Below, in pieces: positions 26,233 to 33,239 of a DNA stretch of 64,000 bases. The translations under genes were made by a program, and so were the position numbers. This DNA comes from an uncultured Spirochaetales bacterium (GTDB taxonomy: Bacteria; Spirochaetota; Spirochaetia; Sphaerochaetales; Sphaerochaetaceae), in assembly GCA_949285905.1 (NCBI GenBank), contig CASDZV010000046.1, forward strand, positions 22,026-86,025. The letters run 5' to 3'. The notes under the pieces were generated by a model. That model saw only the letters and a program-made list of their open reading frames with translations. It ran no database searches and was not told where the DNA came from. How positions within the stretch are numbered: position 1 is the first letter of the stretch; each line of letters starts with the position of its first letter.

Positions 26233-26643
26233 TCAGACATTCAGTACAGCTTCTGCTGCCTTGATAACGCCGTCTATCATAGCAGAAAGTGATGTATCCT
26301 GTACACCTACGACAATATTGCCACAGATATTCACTGGTACAAGTATACGTTTTGCCCTTGATTTCCCTACAGCTTCCGCCATCTTCGGAGTCACTTCACC
26401 ATACATGCTGTCTGCGATGCAGATTCCGATTGGCCCGATGATGATATCCGCACTTCTGGAGAGTACTACAGCAGGATTCTCGCCAGTAGCCGCATGGTCA
26501 GCACCCGCACGCAGCATCTGCTGTGTCGCGATGCTGTTAGTGCCGACAGCCATTATCTCTGTCTGCGGGAAATGAGCTTTGAGTGCGGAGACAATAGCCT
26601 TCCCGAGGCCTCCTCCCTGTCCGTCAATGACAAGTACTTCCAT
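26233..26643 (-). CDS. DUF3842-family protein, function unknown
   Basis: A 136-residue protein opening MEVLVIDGQGGGLGKAI, a Rossmann-like strand-loop-helix, with IGPIGICIADSMYGEVTPKMAEAV later. These match the DUF3842 family, small predicted nucleotide-binding proteins of unknown role found in anaerobes. The first in-frame ATG at 26643 gives the family N-terminus; the longer form reaches back into priA. It starts 35 bases after priA ends. Confidence 0.75.
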   Translation of the reverse strand: MEVLVIDGQGGGLGKAIVSALKAHFPQTEIMAVGTNSIATQQMLRAGADHAATGENPAVVLSRSADIIIGPIGICIADSMYGEVTPKMAEAVGKSRAKRILVPVNICGNIVVGVQDTSLSAMIDGVIKAAEAVLNV

Positions 26644-26678
26644 AGCCTGATAATCGCAAAGAGCGTGATGATAGTCAA

Positions 26679-28646
26679 TCACATCAGTGAAACAGGATCC
26701 ATATCAATCTCCATGTATACAGACGACGGGACCTTATACGATGAAAAAAGCGCATGCGCGAAACGCAGCAGAAGGGATGCAGTCCCCGAGCGCAAGAGCA
26801 CATGGTAGCGGTAATACTGAGCTTTGCGCTCGATGATGCATGGAGATGGTGAGAATATCTCGATATCATCATATCCGCCATTCTCTTCCATCGCCGCTGC
26901 CATCTCCCATAGTGCTTCGGAAGCTATGCGGACCTTCTCTTCGCTTTTGCCTCTGAGCGTGATGTTCAGCAACCGTGAATAGGGAGGGAAACCGGTCACT
27001 TCACGTTCATGAAGCTCTTTTCTGTAAAAGGTCTCAAGATCATTCTCTGCAGTGGCTGTGATTGCAGATGAAAATGGCTGCGTAGTCTGGATGATCACAA
27101 ATCCGTCATCCCTGTACCGCCCGGCCCTTCCAGCAACCTGATGCAGAAGATCGAATGTGCGCTCTGCCGCTCTGAAATCAGGGATTGAGAGAGACGAATC
27201 AGCATTAAGCACGCCGATGAGCGAAACCAGAGGGAAGTTAAGTCCTTTTGCAATCATCTGTGTTCCAAGAAGAATATCGATGCGGCCATCCCTGAACCCC
27301 TGTAAAATCTCCTGGGTCTTGCCTTTTCCGCTCTCTGCCACATCTGTGTCGAGGCGGGCGATGCGTGCGTAAGGGAAGAGAGCCTTAGCCTCCTCTTCAA
27401 TATTCTCTGTGCCGAACCCGCGCGGTGCAAGACTCCTTGAATGACACTCAGGACAAACAGAGACAAGGGGTTCAGAAAAACCGCAGGTATGGCAGACAAG
27501 GCGCTGTTCTCTTTTATGATAAGTCAGCGATACAGAGCAGTTGGGGCATGTTATGATGTGGCCGCATTCTGAGCAGACGTAGTTGTATGTATATCCACGC
27601 CTGTTGAGAAAAAGAATGACACCACGCTTCTCCTTAATCGCATGCCTGATAGCCTCCTCCAGCTCCTTTGTTATATTCCGCTTCTCCTTCAGACTGTTGA
27701 CAACGACCACTTCAGGATATCGCCCTTCCCCGATGCGGCTGGGCATGTCAATGCGGCATATCCTGTGTTCCTGCATCATCTTCCATGCTTCAAGAGACGG
27801 CGTGGCAGAGCCCATGACAAGCACTGCATTCTCAGCCTTTGTACGGTACTCAGCAATCTGACGTGCATGATAGCGAGGCGACGAACCGGATTTATATGAT
27901 GTCTCGTGCTCTTCATCAATGATGATCAGCCCAAGATTCTTAAATGGTGCGAACACGCTGCTTCGGGCACCGATCACTATATCAACATCGCCTGCCATGA
28001 TACCATGCCATTGCATCAGACGCTGCGACGGAGTGAGCGATGAATGCAATATGGCGACACGTCCGGAGAATCTGGCATAAACCTCATCTGAAAGCTGCTC
28101 GGAAAGAGTGATTTCAGGAACCATGTACAGAACCTGTCTGCCTTCTCTTATGACATCCTCCGCGCGGCGCAGGAATACCTCACTCTTTCCAGACCCTGTA
28201 ACACCGAAGATGTAATAAACAGGGCTTTCTCCTTTTCTCAGAACAGAGAGTGCATGTTCCTGTTCCGGAGAAAGCTGTTCTATGGCCCTGAAAGATGATG
28301 GCTCATAGAACGGGCTGACTTCGCTTTCACGGCGTCCGGAGGGAATCATCATGGAAAGATTGAGGCCTGCCGGGGAAAAATACATTCCAGTCATCCATCG
28401 GGCAAGGGATAAGAGACGCTCTGTAAAAACAGGTGTTTTATCGATAACACGTTCGATAGATTTGAGATCATAATCACCGGAGGGTCGCTCATCTGTAACG
28501 CTGACAATGAATCCAGTCATTTTCCTTCTGCCGAAAGGGACAACGGCGCGGGTACCGAAAATAGCTTCTTCTTCAAGCTTATCTGGAATGATATAGCTAT
28601 AGCTTGCCTCATAAGGCAGATTAAGAAGAACCTCTGCGTATTTCAA
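26679..28646 (-). CDS. priA: Primosomal protein N' (replication restart helicase)
   Basis: A 655-residue PriA: N-terminal DNA-binding region (about 1-110), Walker A GVTGSGKSEV near 149-158, helicase box DEEHETS, GSATPSLEAW, and zinc-binding cysteines in CSECGHIITCPNC and CHTCGF...CPEC at about 360-405. It reloads the replisome at stalled forks. It is somewhat shorter than the E. coli protein (732) but complete. It overlaps the UDG-like gene by 4 bases. Confidence 0.95.
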   Translation of the reverse strand: MKYAEVLLNLPYEASYSYIIPDKLEEEAIFGTRAVVPFGRRKMTGFIVSVTDERPSGDYDLKSIERVIDKTPVFTERLLSLARWMTGMYFSPAGLNLSMMIPSGRRESEVSPFYEPSSFRAIEQLSPEQEHALSVLRKGESPVYYIFGVTGSGKSEVFLRRAEDVIREGRQVLYMVPEITLSEQLSDEVYARFSGRVAILHSSLTPSQRLMQWHGIMAGDVDIVIGARSSVFAPFKNLGLIIIDEEHETSYKSGSSPRYHARQIAEYRTKAENAVLVMGSATPSLEAWKMMQEHRICRIDMPSRIGEGRYPEVVVVNSLKEKRNITKELEEAIRHAIKEKRGVILFLNRRGYTYNYVCSECGHIITCPNCSVSLTYHKREQRLVCHTCGFSEPLVSVCPECHSRSLAPRGFGTENIEEEAKALFPYARIARLDTDVAESGKGKTQEILQGFRDGRIDILLGTQMIAKGLNFPLVSLIGVLNADSSLSIPDFRAAERTFDLLHQVAGRAGRYRDDGFVIIQTTQPFSSAITATAENDLETFYRKELHEREVTGFPPYSRLLNITLRGKSEEKVRIASEALWEMAAAMEENGGYDDIEIFSPSPCIIERKAQYYRYHVLLRSGTASLLLRFAHALFSSYKVPSSVYMEIDMDPVSLM

Positions 28647-29326
28647 GCCTTACGCTCCTCCGTTCCGATGCTCTTCCTTATGAAAAGCATATCCTGCCAT
28701 ATTGGCTTCTTGAGAGATGGGTCTGAGATATAATCTGCCGGAGTATAAGTCACGAAAACCGGTATATGATTCACAACAAAGCGTCTCTGACGGAGCATAT
28801 TCATCGGGAGATTCTTCCTGAGCATATATCTGGCAGTCTCCTCCCCCATCAGGACAATCGCTTCAGGTTTCATCTCCGCCATCTCTGTACGGAGATAGGC
28901 TCTGCACATATCCGCACTCTCAGAAGAGAATTTTCCTGCAGGGCACTTTATAAGCGTTGTAAGTGCCCATTCTCCTTCTTCAAGAAGGAGCGATAACTTC
29001 CACCATGCACGGAAAATCTGAAGGCTCTCAGGTGAGAAAATCAAAGTCCCTTCAGGATAAGGAGCAATGAAAAGCACTTTTGCATTGCGCTTCACGATCG
29101 GGGAAGCGAAAACAGAACGCTGCATATAGCCACTGCAGCTATGGCAGGACTCTGCTTCTTTATAAATGGAAGCAAGAACATCTTCCTTGTTCTGAACTTC
29201 TTCCCTCTTTGCTTTGACTGTATATTCTGAAAACGGAATCGTCTCACCAGCTGGATCGGAAAGAACAATGCGCTCTGCATCATCTATAAGCGACAGGAAA
29301 TAACTTTCTGTGAAATTATCGTGCAT
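28643..29326 (-). CDS. Uracil-DNA glycosylase-like Fe-S protein with altered active site
   Basis: A 227-residue protein resembling family 4 uracil-DNA glycosylases. Four cysteines in the cluster pattern are present: CHSC near 60-63 and KCPAGKFSSESADMC further on (C-x12-C). The usual catalytic motif 1 (GEAPG followed by acid residues) is replaced by IAPYPEGTLIF, and the HPS/HPA motif 2 by YTPADY, so the key His is missing. It may be an inactive or re-specialised relative. GAGGAG precedes the ATG at 29326, which lies 11 bases inside the end of truA. Neighbours priA and truA suggest a DNA or RNA maintenance role. Confidence 0.7.
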   Translation of the reverse strand: MHDNFTESYFLSLIDDAERIVLSDPAGETIPFSEYTVKAKREEVQNKEDVLASIYKEAESCHSCSGYMQRSVFASPIVKRNAKVLFIAPYPEGTLIFSPESLQIFRAWWKLSLLLEEGEWALTTLIKCPAGKFSSESADMCRAYLRTEMAEMKPEAIVLMGEETARYMLRKNLPMNMLRQRRFVVNHIPVFVTYTPADYISDPSLKKPIWQDMLFIRKSIGTEERKA

Positions 29327-30095
29327 TGCTCTCCTCAAACCATTGGTACTTTTCAGCGTCATAGCTGACATCTGCTAGATAAAGACCATCCGCAGGCGCT
29401 GTGCGAAGTGCTTCACTCCGCATGCATCTGTCAAGACGCTCTTTGAAACGCTCAGTGCTCTCATTTGCTAAAGAAGCATGAATCATTGTCCCTACCATAC
29501 TACGGACCTGATGATAGAGAAAAGCATTGCCGGCAGTACGATAACGGAGAATATGGCAGCCATAAGCATCCGTGATGTCATCCCATTCGGAGATGTAAAT
29601 ATCCCTGAAACGCGACTCAGAAGGATCCTTTGCAGAAGCAAAAGTAGTGAAATCATGCGTTCCCTGCAGTATCGCAGCATAGCTCTGAAGCAGATTGATA
29701 TCAGGAAGCACCTTGAGAGGTGTAATATGCCTGTCATCCCAGGCAAGCATCTGTGTCTGGTGTTTGATCAGATACCAGTACTCCCTGGACATTGTGGAAA
29801 AGCGGGCATGAAATCCCTCTGGCGCTTCACGCGATGAGAGAATACGTATCGTTTTCGGAAGTCTCGTGTTCAATATGAGAGCAAACAGCTCCGGTTTTAT
29901 ACTCGATGACGTGTCGAAATGGCAGACTTGCATGAGCGCATGCACACCGGCATCGGTGCGTCCTGAACCATAGACAGTTGTCTCTTTCCCTAAAAGATCG
30001 GACAAGGACCGGGATATGCAACCTTGCACAGAGACTGCATTCCCCTGTGCCTGCCAGCCATGGTATGCAGAGCCATCATAGCAGACTTCAAGCAT
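29316..30095 (-). CDS. truA: tRNA pseudouridine(38-40) synthase TruA
   Basis: A 259-residue TruA. YDGSAYHGWQ at 6-15 and the catalytic GRTDAGVHA with Asp48 are the family hallmarks; KTIRILSSREAPEGFHARFS follows. It makes pseudouridine in the anticodon arm. The start at 30095 is set by AGAAGGA five bases upstream; an earlier in-frame codon would add residues unlike the family. Gap of 52 bases after acpS. Confidence 0.93.
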   Translation of the reverse strand: MLEVCYDGSAYHGWQAQGNAVSVQGCISRSLSDLLGKETTVYGSGRTDAGVHALMQVCHFDTSSSIKPELFALILNTRLPKTIRILSSREAPEGFHARFSTMSREYWYLIKHQTQMLAWDDRHITPLKVLPDINLLQSYAAILQGTHDFTTFASAKDPSESRFRDIYISEWDDITDAYGCHILRYRTAGNAFLYHQVRSMVGTMIHASLANESTERFKERLDRCMRSEALRTAPADGLYLADVSYDAEKYQWFEESNAR

Positions 30096-30147
30096 TATCC
30101 TTCTCTCGCCATCGCCTGGGAGACTGTACGTCTCTGGCCGTCTCCAG

Positions 30148-30501
30148 TCACTGCGCATCTTCAGCAACCACCATAGCAACTGCAGCATCACGCTCATGGC
30201 TCATAGAAAGATGGAGCGTAAGCCCTTCTGCAAGCTTCTCTGCCCGTCCGGAAAGAATGAAATACGGCTTTCCTTTCTCATTCTCCGCGACTTCTATTTC
30301 TGTAAGGGAAAACCCGTTTATACCTGTTCCGAGAGCCTTGGAGAACGCTTCCTTCGCAGCAAAGCGAGCTGCATAGTATTCACAAGCGCGCATCGGAGCC
30401 TTCTCAATCTCCCGCTGAGTGAACAGCCTGGAGAGAAGCTTGTCCCCCATACCCTCAAAGCGTTCAGGAGATGAGATGTCCACGCCGATGCCACGGATCA
30501 T
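30148..30501 (-). CDS. acpS: Holo-[acyl-carrier-protein] synthase
   Basis: A 117-residue AcpS. MIRGIGVDI at the start supplies the magnesium Asp (D8), and FAAKEAFSKALG near 48-59 holds the second ligand Glu. It transfers 4'-phosphopantetheine to acyl carrier protein. Overlaps the YbbR gene by 4 bases. Confidence 0.95.
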   Translation of the reverse strand: MIRGIGVDISSPERFEGMGDKLLSRLFTQREIEKAPMRACEYYAARFAAKEAFSKALGTGINGFSLTEIEVAENEKGKPYFILSGRAEKLAEGLTLHLSMSHERDAAVAMVVAEDAQ

Positions 30502-30893
30502 TTAATCTCCTCGAAAAGAATTCTGACACTGGACGGACGCGCACTTACTACAAGCCCATCACGCGTATAGACATCATCCCGGTATTCAAGAGAGACAGGA
30601 ACTCTGACAATGCCAGGACCGTCTACTTGTGAGAAATCCGCAGTTGCAGTGATTTCTGAAGGATCCACAAGATAGATGATGCTGTCTGAACCGGTTATCA
30701 CAGCATCGACAGTATCCGGAACCAGCGATGCAGCCTGATAATCCGAAGGGAGAATAACATCAAGAGGAAGTGTCACAATGCGGTCATTGACATTCATGAA
30801 ACGCACAGCAAGCACAATGAAGAGTGCTGTAAGGAAACTGAATATCTTGGGAATCCAGTTCGACAGGATAGATGATACAGCTTTGCTTTTCAT
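30498..30893 (-). CDS. Short YbbR-domain protein (CdaR-like)
   Basis: A 131-residue membrane-anchored protein with a helix at about 14-33 and one YbbR-like beta domain after it (LPLDVILPSDYQAASLVPDTVDAVITGSDS). CdaR of Firmicutes has several YbbR repeats and modulates CdaA; here only one repeat is evident, so this is a minimal form. It follows cdaA with 4-base overlap, which supports a role in c-di-AMP control. Confidence 0.8.
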   Translation of the reverse strand: MKSKAVSSILSNWIPKIFSFLTALFIVLAVRFMNVNDRIVTLPLDVILPSDYQAASLVPDTVDAVITGSDSIIYLVDPSEITATADFSQVDGPGIVRVPVSLEYRDDVYTRDGLVVSARPSSVRILFEEIK

Positions 30894-31714
30894 GAGTTCT
30901 CCCCCTCGCTGCTCTCAGACCGCTGTGGCGTCTCTTCAGGAAGCACATCATGGTAGCTCAGGAGCTTCAGAAGTGTCTTCTTGATAGTCTCAGATGAGAG
31001 GTCATAGTAAATGTTCGCATTGTATGCCAGCGAGATAGCTCCTGTTTCCTCCGAAACAACAAGAATCACTGCATCAGATTCCTCTGCCAGACCAAGAGAC
31101 GCTCTGTGCCTTGTCCCGAAGGTGGCTTTTATGTTCCTCTGCTCCGAAAGCGGCAGATAGCATGCAGCATATGTGATACGCCCTCCCTGGATGACACATG
31201 CACCATCATGAAGCGGCGTGTCGTGATCGAAGATTGTCAGTATGAGTGTTGATGAGAGATCTGCATTGAGCTTGGTGCCTGAATCAAGAATCGACTGTAT
31301 GTCTGTATGACGCGGGAAGACAATGAGCGCGCCACGCTTCTTCTCAACAAGAATGTTGCATGCGTTGAGGATGGAATCTATCTGGTCTCCTGTTGTCTGC
31401 TGCCCCCTGAAAAGCCTCGACTTTCTGGTGAGAGATGAGGAGAATGCCCTTCTGAGCTCTGGATGATAGAAGACACAGAGCAGCATCAGAAATGGCACGC
31501 TGATAGTGCGCAGGATAGTCGTAAGCACGGAAAGACCTGTCACACTGCACAAAAGGTAGATGACAATGAGACCGAATATCAGGCCCAGAACCTCTGTTGC
31601 TTTTGTATCCGATATAGCGAGATAGAACCTGTAGATGACAAACGTCAGCACAGCAGTCTCGACCAGTATTCTTAGATAATCTGCAATGCTAATTCCCTGA
31701 AATACCTGAAACAT
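30890..31714 (-). CDS. cdaA: Membrane-bound diadenylate cyclase
   Basis: About 274 residues. Three membrane helices in the first 95 residues are followed by the DAC domain with the DGA motif (HDGACVIQ) and RHR motif (GTRHRASLG), both required for making c-di-AMP from ATP. I place the start at the third of three possible start codons (GTG, ATG, ATG at 31720, 31717 and 31714) because AAGGAG, at the end of glpK, is best spaced from it. The tail EETPQRSESSEGENS is acidic and probably disordered. Confidence 0.93.
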   Translation of the reverse strand: MFQVFQGISIADYLRILVETAVLTFVIYRFYLAISDTKATEVLGLIFGLIVIYLLCSVTGLSVLTTILRTISVPFLMLLCVFYHPELRRAFSSSLTRKSRLFRGQQTTGDQIDSILNACNILVEKKRGALIVFPRHTDIQSILDSGTKLNADLSSTLILTIFDHDTPLHDGACVIQGGRITYAACYLPLSEQRNIKATFGTRHRASLGLAEESDAVILVVSEETGAISLAYNANIYYDLSSETIKKTLLKLLSYHDVLPEETPQRSESSEGENS

Positions 31715-31716
31715 CA

Positions 31717-33219
31717 TCACTCCTTATCCATCCAGCCAAGGGTGCACCTGACAGCTTTCTTCCAGAATCCTACCTTGTTTTCCCTCTCCTTGTCATCCAT
31801 TGTAGGCAGCCAGCGCATCTGCTCTTTCCAGTAATGTCTGAGCTCATCCAGGCTTTTCCACACTCCGACTGTAAGTCCAGCGGCATATGCAGCGCCAAGT
31901 GAGGTAGTCTCAACTATAACCGGCCTTATGACTGGAGAGCGGAGGATATCAGCCTGAAAAGCCATTAAAGGAATGGAATTTGTCATTCCTCCATCTACTT
32001 TCAGACTTGTTATCTTGATGCCGCTGTCTGCTTCCATCGCACTGAATATATCATTTGCCTGGAATGCTGTTGCCTCAAGCACTGCACGGCAGATATGAGC
32101 TCTTGTAGCATACCCTGTCAGTCCAGCGATGACACCGCGCGCATCGCTGCGCCAGTATGGAGCGAATAGCCCGGAGAAGGCAGGAACGATATAGACACCT
32201 CCGGAGTCGGAAACAGAAGAGGCTTCTGCATCCAGCTCTTTCGGTGATGCTACCATCTTCAGCTGATCCCTGACCCATTGCACAAGCGAACCAGCAACAG
32301 CTACAGAGCCTTCAAATGCGTAATTCATTGCCTCCCCTTCGCGGCGGAAAGCGACTGTCGTGAGAAGTCCATGCTTTGAATAGCAGAGATCCTCCCCTAT
32401 ATTCGACAGCAGGAAGCAGTCAGTTCCATAAGTACACTTCGACTCTCCTCTGGAGAAGCATACCTGTCCAAAAAGAGCTGCCTGCTGATCACCGAGGATT
32501 CCAGCAACTGGCACACTTGCGCCCACAGGCCCATCTGGATCGGTATAACCGTATATCACACCGGAAGATGAGACGATTTCAGGAAGCATCCCTCGTTTTA
32601 TTCCTGTTACGGCTAGAAGATGCTCATCCCATTCCCCGCTCCGGATATCCATCAGCATGTAGCGTGACGCATTCGTCACATCAGTGACAATTCTCCCGCT
32701 TCCCGTAAGACGTTTCACGAGATAGCTGTCCATTGTGCCGAAGACGATGTCTCCAGCTTCGGCTGCTGATCGCACTCTGGGAACATTATCAAGAAGCCAC
32801 CGGATCTTGCTAGCGGAGAAATATGGAGAATACAGGAGCCCTGTGCGCTTTCTGATCTCATCTTCATCCACATTCTTCCTGAGTTCCTCAAGATATGCTT
32901 CTCCTCTCAGATCCTGCCAGACAATAGCGTTGTAAACGGGACGGCCGGTAGTACGGGAAAAAGGAACAACAGTCTCCCGCTGGTTTGTTATTCCGATAGC
33001 AGAGAGTGAGGAGCCTTCAATACCTGCTTTTTCCAGCGCATCTTTTATAAGCAGTGCTGTATTGTTCCAGATTTCCTCTGCATCGTGCTCTACCCAGCCT
33101 GGACGGGGATATATCTGGCGATGCTCACGCTGAGAGGAAGAGACCGCATTCCCCTCCTCGTCGAATATCATGAAACGGGTGCTCGTCGTACCCTGATCTA
33201 TAGAACCGACATACTTCAT
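31717..33219 (-). CDS. glpK: Glycerol kinase
   Basis: A 500-residue FGGY kinase with the glycerol kinase start MKYVGSIDQGTTSTRFMIF, nucleotide-binding GGMTNS region near 400 and FGGY signature LKVDGGMTNSIPLMAFQAD. It phosphorylates glycerol to sn-glycerol 3-phosphate. No Shine-Dalgarno sequence; the ATG lies 6 bases after an extended -10 (see 33226-33234). Its 3' end overlaps the start of cdaA, an unusual partner, so glycerol use and c-di-AMP synthesis share a message. Confidence 0.95.
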   Translation of the reverse strand: MKYVGSIDQGTTSTRFMIFDEEGNAVSSSQREHRQIYPRPGWVEHDAEEIWNNTALLIKDALEKAGIEGSSLSAIGITNQRETVVPFSRTTGRPVYNAIVWQDLRGEAYLEELRKNVDEDEIRKRTGLLYSPYFSASKIRWLLDNVPRVRSAAEAGDIVFGTMDSYLVKRLTGSGRIVTDVTNASRYMLMDIRSGEWDEHLLAVTGIKRGMLPEIVSSSGVIYGYTDPDGPVGASVPVAGILGDQQAALFGQVCFSRGESKCTYGTDCFLLSNIGEDLCYSKHGLLTTVAFRREGEAMNYAFEGSVAVAGSLVQWVRDQLKMVASPKELDAEASSVSDSGGVYIVPAFSGLFAPYWRSDARGVIAGLTGYATRAHICRAVLEATAFQANDIFSAMEADSGIKITSLKVDGGMTNSIPLMAFQADILRSPVIRPVIVETTSLGAAYAAGLTVGVWKSLDELRHYWKEQMRWLPTMDDKERENKVGFWKKAVRCTLGWMDKE

Positions 33220-33225
33220 AAAACG

Positions 33226-33234
33226 AGTATATCA
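33226..33234 (-). promoter_or_regulatory. Extended -10 promoter of glpK, leaderless start
   Basis: TGATATACT on the minus strand: a TGN extension plus TATACT, ending exactly 6 bases before the glpK ATG. No clear -35 is present, which the extension can compensate. Transcription would begin at the A of ATG. The promoter lies between the stop of the M16C gene and glpK. Confidence 0.6.
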
Positions 33235-33239
33235 TATTT

